Of a stretch of 64,000 nucleotides of DNA, positions 31,338-43,481 are shown one piece after another (the stretch's first letter is position 1; each line of letters begins with the position of its first letter). Source of the stretch: Benincasa hispida (Eukaryota > Streptophyta > Magnoliopsida > Cucurbitales > Cucurbitaceae). Location: contig NC_052356.1 of assembly GCF_009727055.1 (NCBI RefSeq), positions 3,890,076 to 3,954,075 of the forward strand. Direction: 5' to 3'. The position numbers and the translations under genes were made by a program. Below the pieces are notes generated by a model, which saw only the letters and a program-made list of their open reading frames with translations, did no database searches and had not been told where the DNA came from.

Positions 31338-33196
31338 GTTGGGGTTGTTGCCCTAAATCTTGTGGGTAGTTTGTAACTGTAATGTACAAACAATTTATTT
31401 ATTTAATAAAATATGAGATGTTTTATTCGATATTTAGTAGCATTAACCCACAAACCAATAAACTAACATGTAAGGTTATCTTTTGTAGTTTAAGCATGTA
31501 TGTAAAAACATACAGGTGGATCATGTTTAATGATAACCTAAATGGTCTGTAGTAGATGGACTAGCTTGGATACCTTATCCTGGTGATACTATGAATACGA
31601 CTTGCTCCGTAGATGTTACAATTGTTGTAAAGTGCTACAAATGATATGATCCTAATCATTCATGTAGAGACATGTGAACGGGGGTATTCTATACAAAAGA
31701 GTTTGTATAAGGCCAGACCATGAAATGACTAGTATCATTATATAACACAGTTAATAATAGAGACTTACATTTTACCAAGATGACCATAGGCGACATGACC
31801 TGAATCTTGAGTGAGTTGTAAAATCCTGCCTATGAAGACGATCCTTTGATTTTGAGGCTTGAACAATATGACGCCACTCCCTCTATTGGCCCGAGAGGGG
31901 TTTGGTCATAGTTGGACTATGACTTATTATTCATTAGAGGGATCAATGGTACTTAAGAGATAAATGTAACTATAGGGGCAAAACGGTAATTTTGGCCAAA
32001 TTGTACTTACGAACAATTTGTGAAGGGTTATCGCACTGTTGACTGGTTGTATCCAATGGACACAGAAATATATCTGTAGTGCGAAAAGTGTAGCTGTCAA
32101 TCTTTAGAGAAGTGACCGACAATTAATGAATGTTGAATAATTTAATTAAATGAGTTTAATTAATTATTCAAGTACCATTTGAGCTTCAATCTATAGGTCC
32201 ATAAGATCTCCTTTGTAGCTCAACAGGGATTATTGAGAATCAATTTTGGACTAATTTAAATTGTTCAAATTAATTGAGGGAATTAACTATATGTGATATA
32301 ATTAATTTAACTTAATTATATATGATATAATTAATATAATGTACTTCATACATTATAATATAAAGTTTATTTGAGAGGAATTAAAATATTTGAATGTGAT
32401 TCAAATATTAATTATATGAATGAGATATATATAATTAAATATAGTATACATGTGATTTATATTAAATGTTATGTATTATTAAGAGAGAAACAAACTATAA
32501 GTTACCTCTTAAAAAAAAAAAAAAAAACTATAGGTTATATTGTATTTGATACAATATAAAAACTATAAGTTATGTGTTATATTTGATATAACATGTAGTT
32601 TAATATATATTATATGATAAGGTGGTTATTATACATATATATAATAATTTATTAAATAAATGTTATTTATTAAATTAATTTAAAATTTTAATTAATTAAT
32701 TTTTTGAAAATTAATTAAGGAGGGAGTTGTAACTCCCCTCCCCCCTTTTTTCTCTCTTGATTAGTCATGGTAGTGGGTGGTTTTGATTGGGGTATCTTCA
32801 TCTTCTTCACAGAAGATATTGCAACGAGATTCACTCTCTAGGTTAAGTAAAATAACACACATAAATCCTCTTTAAGAAAAAAAAAAAAATCCCCCTCCCA
32901 AAATTTTTTAAAGCCCACAACTCCTGAGATTCTCAACCCCAAAAGAGAATACAGAAGACTCCAATTGTGGTGTTGTCCTTTTGTCAGATTTTGGTTCAAG
33001 GATTCAAGATTGTTCGTGGAGAAGAGGAATTTCGTAAAGGCATCAGTTTTTCAAGGGTAAGTCTTTCTGAAGGCTATGACTTCTTTTCCCCCTCTATTGC
33101 ATGCTGTAAATTAAGGTTTTTTGCATAATCTTTGTTCTGTAAAAATTAAAAATTGGGACGATCCTACTTTTACAATGGAACTTCACCGTTCCTTTA
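31338..33196 (+). repeat. LTR-B3: solo LTR of family B
   Basis: It starts TGTTGGGGTTGTTGCCC and ends CGTTCCTTTA (CA mutated to TA), 1859 bp, with TSD AGTCT/AGTCC. No PBS or polypurine tract flanks it, so it is a solo LTR. It lies within the COP5 3' LTR. Confidence 0.85.
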
Positions 33197-33201
33197 AGTC
33201 C

Positions 33202-33824
33202 CACATTGGAAAATTATATGATGGGAAATGGGTATATATATTATAGCTCTTTTAAGGAAACTACAAAATTTGTTATAGTGGTAGGTAAATCTCTTTCCCC
33301 ACATGGATGTTGCCTTTACCATTCGTCTGGTTGAACAAACGGATTTGATCAATTGTGCTCGCGCGAAAAAGGAAAGGGATACCCTTTTATTCTTTTTTCT
33401 TCAAATTTTTGAATCATTGAACCTTAAATAAATCTGCATTTGCAAGGCTAGTTTCACCATTTACTCATTTTTAATCAAATCTTCTTTCTCTTCCTTGGAT
33501 TCAACCTCAATTGTGCCCTTTGATTTTTGGTCGAAAGTTACCACTTGAAAAGGAATTTGTTTTTCCATTGTGAAGAAAAAAGTTGAAGTCATTGCATTTA
33601 AGTTTAGTGACTTCAAGCATAAGTGGTTGGTTTTAATTGTGTTGTCTCTTGTGCTACTTGAAAAAAAGTTGCCTTTCCCAAAGGGGAAGTATTTTTGTTT
33701 TAGATGACCTAAAGAGGGAGTTGTTCAAGATAAAAATAGAATATTTTTAATTGTGTAAGGTTAAAAGGGTCCATCGTAATAGTAGTTAAGATTTTAAATC
33801 GTGTGTTTGGATATGTATGGCACT
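33202..33824 (+). repeat. COP5 3' LTR, right part
   Basis: It resumes with CCACATTGGAAAATTATATG and a TATA-like GGGTATATATATTATAG near 33230, the expected promoter position of a copia LTR. The outer end is unclear and is overlapped by the start of SOLO-A2 near 33825. No coding frame. Confidence 0.55.
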
Positions 33825-35908
33825 TGTGAAGAGATTTAACCCCACGGCGGAAGTGGTTTATCCCTTTTATTTTTCATTTTAGAAAATGAAACAATACAAA
33901 ATTAAAATTAAAATACAGAATATGGTGTATAAAATACTAGGCTAAACACATAATTGGGTTTAACGAGAACTACTTTTGAAGATTATCTCAAAAACTTCTC
34001 CAAGTCGTCTTCTTCTCGAACAGTAAAGCAAGTGCTTCTTCCACGTACAGTGACACCTCCAAGGTGTCTTCTCAACTATTCTCTTGGAAAGAACCGACTT
34101 GTAGGAACTTTTTTTTTTTTCCTTGAAAGAGCAGAAAGGAAAGGGAGATTTGGGAGAAGATGAATTTTACCGACGAAATTCTTTCTGAGGAAAATGTTGA
34201 AAGAGATCGCGTCCTTCTTGTCTTACCGAGAACCACCAAATGCAGAGACCTCTATTATTAAACGTAGAGTGAGAATAACTTTCCATTGTTCCTCTTTTCC
34301 ACTCTCCATGTAGGGGAATTATCAATTTTATTTAATTTAAATAAATAAATTTAATTTAATTTAATTTAAATTAAATATTTAATATTTAATTAAACATTTG
34401 AATCATATCCAAATGCACATTTTCCTTATAACCTATAATTTTAATATGAATCTCATTCATATTAACTGTTAACCTATAGTTTCAATATAAATCCTATCTA
34501 TACTAATATGATATTTGAATCAAATTCAAATATATAAATTCACCCATAAATATAGTTTTCCATTATAAATCATATTTATGATTAGTTATATATTATAATT
34601 CATTAAGCAATTTAATTAATTTAATTTAATATTTAATTATTAAATACAACACTAATCTCAATGAATCTTTATTCGTAGTTTTGATATTTAAAGTTTATTT
34701 AAATATCTCAAACTCTCTCTTTATCATTCAATTCTCAATTGAATGATACGTCATTAAATATATTGCATATATTTAACGCTTATTCGTTAATTCAAATATG
34801 AACACTTTAAACTTCCTCGTCACATTGTTCTAAGGTTTTGTCCGATATGAGCTAGCAGTGGATCTAATGAACCTATAAATCATGAGCTCTAACGATCCGA
34901 GATTAATTGGCTAAACTCTTTTAACAGAATTAACCAACATTCGTTAACTACCAAGACACTCCACTAAAGCCTAATAGTTGCACTCTCCTCACTATAGATA
35001 TATTTCTGTCTACTTGATTTAACCATGATCAGTAAGTCGATCCTTCACAGGTTGTTCGTATTTACAGCTAGGTCAAAATTACCGTTTTACCCCTGTAATA
35101 CATCTTGTTCCTTAAGTCTCCACTAATCCACTAATCAACAATTGGTTTATGGTCCTACCAATAAAATAAGTCTCTCTCAATTACAGATAGGGCGAGGCCC
35201 CTTGATCGAGACTAAAAGTCAATACTTAAGGGAACAACCTATTTGCCAACCCTGAAATCGGGTAGGAGTGAATTTCATCTTGTAGGGCTATGTCCCCAGT
35301 CATCTTCCTGGTCTTATCCCTAAAATGGGAGATTTATTGAATGGTGATATTGAGCCATTCTCATCCATGCAGATTAAAGGATAATCTTGACTAAACAGGA
35401 GTTCATAGTTAGCTCAGGATTAAGATCGAGTTGCCTTAGGTCAGAAACAGTCAAATTTAACAGTAAATGACGTTATAAAGAAAAGTCACTATCTCATGGT
35501 CTGTTCTCATGCAAACATCTTTTGCATAGGATACCTCCACTCGCATGTCTCTACATGAACGATTCAGGATCGCATCGTTTCTCTTAAATACAAAATGGGT
35601 CGTATCCATAGTGTTTACAGGATAAGGTACTCAGCCCTATCCCTATACTTATTGTTTTGGCTATATACTCAAACTTGATCAACTTTTATGTCTCCACATA
35701 AAGTTCAAGTATTCATGCTATAGCTAGGGAATTTGTTAGTTTATTGGATTTAGGATTTAACAAGTACAATTTACATATTCAATAACAATTTTATTGAATA
35801 TACCTCAATAACAACTTTATTGAATATACCTCAATAACATCTTTATTTTACAAAATAGAATATGTTTAATGTTTATAAATTACGAATTTTAGGACATACA
35901 ATCCAACA
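33825..35908 (-). repeat. SOLO-A2: solo LTR of family A
   Basis: On the minus strand it starts TGTTGGATTGTATGTCC at 35908 and aligns in order with SOLO-A1. The left boundary is approximate (33821-33827); a perfect TSD was not found (right flank TATAG, possible left TATGG). No PBS or polypurine tract lies beside it. A 108-bp block is partly triplicated near its 5' tip: AATAACAACTTTATTGAATATACC recurs with variants at 35775-35850. Confidence 0.75.
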
Positions 35909-38108
35909 TATAGGAGTTTATATACTACTACAAAAATAACATTACTTGGAAGTAAAAATGTCCAGTAATATGTAGAAACGTCAAGAATAAAGAAAAAAGA
36001 CGGAGGATGGCTGAATTTTCCAGATTTTTTTTCATGCTAACCAAGTACTTGATAGTTTAAAAACTTCTTTAATTTTTTTTTTCTTGTTATTTTGTAAATG
36101 TCAAGTATAACTAATTTGCCTTGCGTTTTTTATTCTTAAAAACAAAAATTTTCCTCAATTATTTTCACGCTAAAATCCCTCTTCCGCTGAAATCTCTCTT
36201 CCTCCCTGTGTTTGTACCCAAAACTTAGGGTTTGATACAATCTTCTTCTTCGCTGTCGCAGGTGATTTCATGTTGCCACCGGTGGTTCCATGCTGCTAGA
36301 TCGATGACATAGTAGTCCCTGTAAGTCCAAATCACACATTTCGATTTTATTTGCATTCTTCTTCCTAAAATGTTCAAATTGCACATGTCTATTTCTCTTC
36401 TAATGTTGGCCTCTTTGGGTTTATTTGGGAGTTTTTGCTCTAATGTGAATGAAATTTTGGTACTACTTGATGTTTGTAACTAGTTTATGGGTTTCTTCTT
36501 TTTCTGTTGTTTATAAAATTTTTGGTCTTTTTGGTTTTATTTGGAGATTTTTGGAGTTGGTCTTGCTCAAATGTGAATCTAATTTTGATCCTATTTGATC
36601 ATGTTTATCTTTGTTTTGTGTTGGTGAGTTTTTACTCTCTTTGGTCCCTCGATTTACTTGGAGATTTTTAGGGTTGGTGTTTGTCAAATGTGACTCGAGT
36701 TTCCTTCCTATTTCATGTTTATCTCTGTTTGGGTTTTTACTCTTTGATGTGCTCAATTTTTTGGTTTCATTGGGATTTTATGTAAATTTTTGGAGTTCTT
36801 GCTAAAATATGACCTATAAACTTTTGTCTTATTTGATGTTTGTTTCTATTTTTATGGTGGTTTTCTTTCTCTCTTGGAAAAATTTGAACTATAATTATAA
36901 CTTTAATCGGTTTCTCTTCCCTTTTGAAAGTTAGTGGTGGACAATTAAGGCTTTACTCATATTGAAAATGGCAACACATGTGACATCTAGTTAATGAAAC
37001 ATGATCTGTATATTTCTCAATATGATGTTTGTTTCATTGTTATTTTTTAGTGCAAATATGTGAAGCCGGATAAAGTTCATTCTTAGATGTATATAAACCA
37101 TCTTCTCCCGCTCTTCCACTCTTGTTGTATGTACTTTTTTGGAGGAACTGAATACCTGTTGTTGTCTATAACTAATTTTAGTGAGTTCCTTATTTATAAA
37201 TTAGCATTATGACTTGACACTAGTGGTTTTGTTTCATAGCATGGAGCATTGTTTCTATTTTAAATGAAGTTGCCAAGCTTTAGTTCTGAATGAGTATTTT
37301 AGTTCTATGTGATTTACTATTTTTCTCCTTGTGATGTCATAAATGCTTGAAGAAATGTCTCTCCCTCCAGGTATTTACTCATTTCTTGTTTGATGATTTC
37401 ATTTTGATTTTACGTCAAACCAAGTATACCAGAGAGCTTTTATCTAAAGCTAATTTGAATAATTTAGAAATATATGGTTTGTTTTGTATTTCCCTTTCTA
37501 AATTATATATTAGTAAATGATAGTAATTGGATGGGTGGAAAATAATGCTTTGTTTTAGCACAGTGGTGAGGATGAATCCAATAGCCATAACAAGAGTTGT
37601 GAAGGTAGTGAAAGCAGGAAATGGTGCAGGGCTATCAAATGTTGGGGTTACAGTTAGTCTCATGTTCTATCTTATTTAATTTATGCATTAATTAAGGTTA
37701 CAACTATTAGTTATGATAATTTTTAACTTGTTTAATTTGTACTGTTATATTTATATCATAGGAAAAGAAAGTTGTTAGTGCATCAACCACACATGGGGAA
37801 GGGAAGACGGTAAGTATAATTAGTTATACTCTTGTTCTACCTTTTCATGTTTTGTTCCAATGTAGAATTGTGTTGGGATCATTGAACTTGAAAGCTCCTT
37901 ATACTAATTTTCTACCCTTTCTCTTTTTGTTCCAATGTAGAATTGTGTTGGGATCATTGTACTTGAAAGCTCTTTACACTCATGTTCTACCTTTTCCTGT
38001 TTTTTTACAATGTAGAATTGTGTTGGGATCATTGTATTTGAAAGGTCCTTATACTCATGTTCTACCTTAATGTAATGAACTACCTTCATGTTCCATATTA
38101 ATTAGTTG
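35909..38108 (+). mobile_element. DNA transposon, left part (probably CACTA-like)
   Basis: The left end ACTACTACAAAAATAAC (about 35920) resembles CACTA transposon termini, and GTCAAGAATAAAG or GTCAAGTATAA words follow as possible subterminal repeats. About 300 bases in comes a leader-like stretch (CTTAGGGTTTGATACAATC). At 36400-36800 four imperfect copies of a roughly 115-bp unit appear (TTTATTTGGAGATTTTTGG). Two splice-bounded stretches, 37559-37650 (after TTTTAG) and 37762-37809 (between ATAG and GTAAGT), look like exons of no family I recognise. The assignment rests partly on the Ulp1-like exons on the right. Confidence 0.45.
37852..38075 (+). repeat. Three tandem copies of a 75-bp unit carrying a splice acceptor
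   Basis: The word CAATGTAGAATTGTGTTGGG recurs at exactly 75-base spacing (AATTG at 37866, 37941, 38016), with TTGAAAGCTC and TCTACC around it. Each copy repeats an intron-end-like pyrimidine stretch, AG, then GGGATCATTG. Because 75 is a multiple of three, the stretch also reads as an open frame with a 25-residue repeat (CRIVLGSL); I take that as secondary. Confidence 0.75.
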
Positions 38109-38315
38109 TGATAAAAATAAAAGAAGAAGGAAAAAAACACACGACTAATTTACGTGGAAAACCCTAGGCCAGGGAGAAAAAACCACGATCAAATCTTATT
38201 ATTAAATTACACAGAAATACAGAAGGACTGCACAAATAAATAGACAGACAGGAAGCCCTAGGCCCATAAGAGAATTACAAATAAACATCTAGAGTAAACC
38301 AACCCTTTTTCGATA
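38109..38315 (-). repeat. COP6 3' LTR
   Basis: 207 bp, about 90 percent like the partner at 43481-43686 by eye. The plus-strand left end is TGATAAAAATAAAAG; the right end CGATA is TA-mutated, against CGACA in the partner. The minus-strand polypurine tract (CTTGAGGGGGAGT) abuts at 38316. Confidence 0.92.
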
Positions 38316-38322
38316 CTCCCCC

Positions 38323-39924
38323 TCAAGTTGGGGCGTAAATATCGATCAGACCCAACTTGCTGACACAGTAATCAAAACTCCGTCTTAACAACCCCTTTGT
38401 AAGGACATCTGCAATCTGCTGATTTGAAAGGATGTAGGGAATACATATGCTCCCATTGTCCAGTATTTCTTTAATGAAATGTCTGTCAATCTCGACGTGT
38501 TTGGTTCTATTGTGCTGGATCTGATTGTTGGCAATACTTATTGCTGCTTTATTGTCGCAGAACAATTTCATTGGAAGCTCACTGTCTTGTCGAAGATCTG
38601 TTAATACTTTCTTCAACCAGATTTCTTCACATATCCCCAAACTCATGGCCCTATACTCGGCTTCTGCACTACTCCTGGCAACCACTCCCTGTTTCTTACT
38701 TCTCCAAGTGACCAGATTGCCCCAGACAAATGTGCAATATCCAGACATAGACTTTCTATCAACAACAGATCCAGCCCAGTCTGAATCTGTATATGCTTCT
38801 ATACCACGTTTACTAGACTTCTTGAACAAAAGACCTTTACCAGGAGTACCCTTTAAATACCGTAGAATGCGTTCAACGGTTGTCATATGTTTCTCATAGG
38901 GAGCTTGCATGAACTGACTAACAACACTCATGGCATATGATATGTCAGGTCTTGTGTGAGATAAATATATCAACTTCCCGACTAATCGCTGATATCTCTC
39001 TTTGCTAACAAGGGCTCCATTATTAACATTACTCAATTTGACATTATACTCTGCAGGGGTGTCTACAGGTTTACACCCAGTCATTCCTGTTTCTTTGAGG
39101 AGATCTAGAGTATACTTTCGTTGTGAGACAGAGATATCCTCTTTCGATCGAGCCACCTCCATCCCAAGGAAGTATCGCAATTTTCCCAGATCTTTAATTT
39201 CAAATTCTTCAGCCATCTTTGTTTTAAATCTCATAATTTCATTAGTATCATCACCGGTCAGAACAATGTTATCTACATACACAATAAGTATTGAGGTCTT
39301 TCTTGAACTAGATTTTTTTGTAAATAACGTATGGTCTGAGTGCCCCTGATCATACCTCCGAGCTTTAACAAACGTGGTGAATCTGTCAAACCAAGCTCTT
39401 GGCGACTGTTTCAACCCATACAGTGACTTCTTCAATCTACAAACCTGATGGTTAAACTGGTGTTCGAAGCCAGGTGGAGGGCTCATATAGACTTCTTCTT
39501 CGAGTTCTCCATTAAGAAACGCATTCTTCACATCCAATTGGTGCAAAAGCCAATCTTTATTAACAGCAACAGATAACAATACCCGGATCGTATTGAGTTT
39601 GGCCACAAGAGAGAATGTCTCAGAGTAAGCAATACCAAAGGTCTGGGTAAAGCATTTGGCTACCAGTCTTGCTTTGTATCTGTCAATCGAGCCATCAGAT
39701 TTGTACTTGACAGTAAACATCTATTTACATCCAACCGTCTTGTGCCCCTCAGGAAGAGCAACCTGTTCCCATGTTCCATTTTTCTCTAGAGCTCTCATTT
39801 CTTCCATAATTGTAGCCTTCCACTCGGGAGTTTCCATGGCAACTTGTATATTACTTGGAACCATTACCGTATCTAGACTGGTAGTAAGATCCTTGAACTT
39901 AGGAGATAGGTTACTATATGTCAT
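38323..39924 (-). pseudogene. COP6 reverse transcriptase and RNase H
   Basis: From GHKTVGCK through 465 uninterrupted codons this is copia RT plus RNase H: RLVAKCFTQTFGIAYSETF, LHQLDVKNAFLNGELEEE, YGLKQSPRAWF, KDLGKLRYFLGMEVA, then RNase H with YTDSDWAGS, RSSAEAEYRAM, LFCDNKAAI and QIADVLTKGL. Two defects stand out. TAG at about 39718-39720 replaces the usual Trp of GCKW. The catalytic box reads YVDN instead of YVDD (about 39275-39286 region), so the polymerase active site is destroyed. Both fit G-to-A on the coding strand. VAKCF in place of VAKGF is a third oddity. Confidence 0.92.
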
Positions 39925-40556
39925 TTAACTATGCATAGGGAACTTTGTACATGACCTAGTCCCTTTTCTCAAGGCAATTGGAAGGTCAAGAGATGCATCA
40001 CGGTTTTCCTTTTCTCCACGTTCCTTATTGCAGCTAGCCGTCTGATCTATGAATCTTTTGTTAGAAGGACTTCCCACACAATCATCTTCCCTTCCACTAT
40101 TCTCATTTGCTAGAGTTATTTATTTAGTGTTGTCTTTTCCATCAGTTTCTCCATCCTCCTCAATTCCCTCTATTTTCTCATCATTTGCATCAATTTCTTC
40201 TATTTTCTCATCATTTGCATCAATTTCTTCTATTTTCTCATCATTTGCATCAGTCTCTATATCTCTGTCCACTCTATAATTATTAGTCTCAACACAATCA
40301 TCAGTATCACAAACAGGGATATTCATACCTAGAACTGAGATCGAGTCAGACTCATGAATTGGAGCCGAAGAAGCGACAGGCGGCACTGTTTCCTTCCTGA
40401 GATTCTTCCTGTAGTAAGTTATCCAAGAGACTTGATTAGTGGGAAGAATAGGATTAGGAAGAATAGGGCTAGGATGTTCAGGTTCAGCCGACACCTCTAG
40501 GGGAATGGAGTACGTGGACCAGTTAGCCTCTTCATTAGGACTCTCCCCCTAAAGAG
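39925..40556 (-). pseudogene. COP6 integrase-RT linker with 10-residue repeats
   Basis: An acidic, low-complexity linker joins integrase to RT. It contains three in-frame copies of DANDEKIEEI (a 30-bp tandem repeat, about 40162-40251) and the conserved WITYYRKNLR segment. Stops at about 40117 (probable CAA to TAA) and near 39925 interrupt it. The linker is known to vary in length in copia elements. Confidence 0.8.
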
Positions 40557-41347
40557 GACTAACGAGGAAAAACGGTTGATCCTCGAGAAAGGTGACGTCC
40601 ATAGATACAAAATACTTTCGAGACGAGGGATGATAACACTTGTACGTACGTTGATGGAGAGGGTACCCAACAAAGACACATTTTTGGGCACGAGGAGTGA
40701 ATTTCGTACGATTGGGACTGTAGGTATGGACAAAGACAACACATCCAAACACCCGCAGAGGTACGTCAGGAATTAACCGGGTGTTGGGATACAATTCTTT
40801 GAAACAGTGAAGAGGAGTATGGAAGAATAAGACACGGGAAGACATGCGGTTGATAAGGTGGGTTGTCGTGAGGATAGCATTGCCCCACAAATAGGAAGGA
40901 AGAGAGGTAGATATCATAAGGGAACGAGCGACCTTTACTAGATGCCTATTTTTCCTCTCGGTACCTCGTTTTGCTGGGGAGTATAGGCACACAAGCTTTG
41001 ATGGATAATTCCTGTAAATACCAAGAAGTCCGAAAAGAGTTATTAATGAATTCACGCCCGTTGTCACTCCGTAAAATGATAATTTTTGTGTTGAACTGAG
41101 TTTCTACGGTTGCATAAAATTGTTGGAAAACAGAGGACAACTCAGACTTATTGGTCAAAAGGAAGACCCAGGTCAATCTGGTGTGATCGTCAATAAAGGT
41201 GACGAACCATCGTTTTCCTATAGAGGTAGTGATTGGTGAGGGACCCTAGACATCACTTTGGATAAGACTGAACGGTTTGGACGGCTTGTAAGGTTGAGAG
41301 TGAAACGAAACACGACTTTGTTTAGCCCGGATACACACATCGCACTG
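40557..41347 (-). pseudogene. COP6 integrase
   Basis: The frame is shifted several times but the parts are clear. They include TWVFLLTNKSELSSVFQQF, the second catalytic Asp in ILRSDNGREFINN, then TERKNRHLVKVARSL (third catalytic Glu), LWGNAILTTTHLINRM, VFGCVVFVHTY and CVFVGYPLHQRTYKCY. A small deletion near the Glu has turned the usual NGVAERK into GTERK. Integrase would insert the cDNA in the nucleus; here it cannot be translated as one piece. Confidence 0.85.
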
Positions 41348-41983
41348 TCAGGATGATATATTAATATTATGAAATAAATGCGGAAAAAGATACTTCATAT
41401 ATTGAAAATTGGGATGTCCCAGACGGTAATGCCATAACATAAAATTGGTCTCAACAGTAGAGAAATTCAAAGAAATAAAACTAGTCCTATAACCATCCTT
41501 AAAGGAAGTTTCATCAGTTAGGAAATAGAGCCCCCTATCGTGCCGGGCAGTGCCAATCGTCGTTCCCGAGCTCAGATCTTGAAACAAAACAATGTCGGGT
41601 GAGAAAACAGTTTGACGGTTCAGATCTGTTGCAATTTTACTAACAGATAGTAAGTTATACGAAATTTTAGGAACATGCAGCACATCTCGCAATATTAAAC
41701 CATCAAACGGAGAAAGATGTCCTTTCCCTGCGACAGGGGCAAAGGATCCATCTGTGATTCTAATCTTTTCATTATCGACACTCGGGTGATATGATATAAA
41801 ATGATCAGAAGACCCGGTCAGATGATCTATTGCTCCAGAGTCCATAATCCAGGGTCGTTTACCATTAATGCTAATAAAACTAAAAGACTGAGTCGTACTT
41901 GAGTGTGCAATTGCACTGACCCTAACAACACTTAAGTTACTCTGACTGTCAGCTTGAGGCGGAGTCGAGGTCTTGTCATTCAC
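41348..41983 (-). pseudogene. COP6 protease and gag-pre-integrase
   Basis: 211 open codons contain the aspartic protease WIMDSGAIDHLTGSSDHF, the strand regions FAPVAGKGHLSPF and LRDVLHVPKISYNLLSVSKI, and the gag-pre-integrase MLWHYRLGHPNFQYMKYLFP. The domain order is normal and the active-site Asp is present. It follows the gag in the same general frame. Confidence 0.88.
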
Positions 41984-42049
41984 CGAGTTGCTGACCAGAG
42001 TCCGTCCAGGACCAACCTTGTCCTGTGACTGACGTCGTTTGTAATTTGG

Positions 42050-43481
42050 AGGTTTTCCATGAAGCTTCTAACACTGGTCTTTCGTGTGCCATGGTTTTTT
42101 GCAATGCTCATAGACAGGTGGAGGTTTCTTGTCACTGTCTGATCCAAATGACTTGGTGGCAAAAGCAGCAGCCTTAGTAGACGTAACTACTGAAACATTC
42201 ATGGCCCTAGACCTATCTTCTTCGAGGCATATCTCAGAGCACACCTCCCTTAGTGACGGTGTAGGACGTTGGCCCAAGATTCTGTTGCGAACACTTTCAA
42301 ATTTCAGATTTGTTGAAGTATGACGTGACGTCCATAGCTTCTTATGTACATTCATGGATTTGTTTGCGTAAGGTATAAAGGCGGGATGCATTCTGCTTCT
42401 ACGAATACAACTGCTGTACTACATCCCAGATCTCTTTGGCAGTCGCCGTATAAAGTAACGGTCTGCCAATTTGAGGTTCCATGCTACTCACCAGAATTGA
42501 TCGTAGCAATGAATCTTCTGCTCTCCAGATACGTTCGTGGGGACTGCCGGGTTCAGGTTTGGCTATCTCCCCATTTAAATAGCCAAATTTTCGTCTTCCT
42601 TCCAGAGTCATTCGGATGGATTAAGACCAAGAGAAATAATTTTCGCCATTCAACTTTTCTCCAATAATAATTCTTGCAGAGTGTCCTATTGATCCAGATA
42701 ATAAATTTGTAGCAGGTAAAGAATGGAAAGAGTTTACCGGGTTCTCGGAGCCTAGCTGTAAATTGGACGATTCCGGTTGAACAATTTTTGAGTTTGTACC
42801 AAGAATCGACCCGAAATCCGCGAGCTGTTGCTGGAGGAAAAGAAATCTGCTTTTAATCTCATCAGAACGCACCCCGGTCAGACCTGTCGGAGAGTTCGTC
42901 GGAAAAGCGACCGAACCGGCGTCGCTACAGTCAGAGAGGACCGGCTGATCTACAACTGGAGGTTGCTGGTAAGAAAACCCACCGATGAGGCCGCGACTAG
43001 TCGAGCCAGAAAAGTTGCCGCGGCTTCGAACCCTAGGGCTGTCGATCGATTTGGTGAACTCTCGTCTGGTTTGCGCGAAGCCTGTTGGGAGATCGACCGG
43101 CCTGTTGTGCACGAAAGTTGCTGGAAGATCGACAGATCTGGTCGCCGTCGACTGTTCTGGATTCGAGGAAGGTTGGGCTGCGACTGGATCTGTTCGTCGA
43201 ACACCATCTGCACCTGGGAGATCGACGGGTCTGCGGCTGAAGTGTGGCTGGGTATCGCTTAGATCTGGATGCCGATTCTCTTTGGTTGGGCGTGATCCGA
43301 TCTGTTTGTCGATGGATTGGGTTTTCGTTCCGGCAGCACTCATTTGTTGAAGAAGGCGAAGTAAGGCAGTCTCTAGGTATTGTTGGACAGCTTCCTTAAT
43401 CGTGTCAGCTATCTTAAAATTGGTCGTCGAAGGAGACTTATCAATGGTGGCTAGGGTTTCGTCCCCTTGCTTTGATACCAT
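42050..43481 (-). pseudogene. COP6 gag
   Basis: The likely start ATG (43481-43479) is made of the last LTR base plus the first two PBS bases, so the PBS itself encodes VSK after Met. A long Ser/Pro-rich N-terminus follows, then GEKLNGENYFSWS, a stop (about 42622), MTLEGRRKFGYLNG, EIWDVVQQLYS, two more stops, a deletion of perhaps 60 codons, then NRILGQRPTPSLREVCSEI. The zinc knuckle is damaged: HCKKPWHTKDQC lacks its first Cys (Tyr instead), and a TAG follows where relatives have Trp. Gag could not be made in full. Confidence 0.88.
43469..43480 (-). other. COP6 primer binding site
   Basis: Minus-strand TGGTATCAAAGC abuts the LTR with no spacer. It is complementary to initiator Met tRNA and overlaps the predicted gag start codon. 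Confidence 0.9.

Noticed and set aside
37852..38070. A 72-codon frame with a 25-residue repeat
   Set aside because: The 75-bp repeat unit looks like duplicated splice-acceptor sequence; the open frame is a consequence of the period being divisible by three.
42828..43350. Two long plus-strand frames (121-144 codons) over COP6 gag
   Set aside because: They are antisense to the Ser/Pro-rich gag N-terminus; the minus-strand frame carries the recognisable gag and continues from the PBS.
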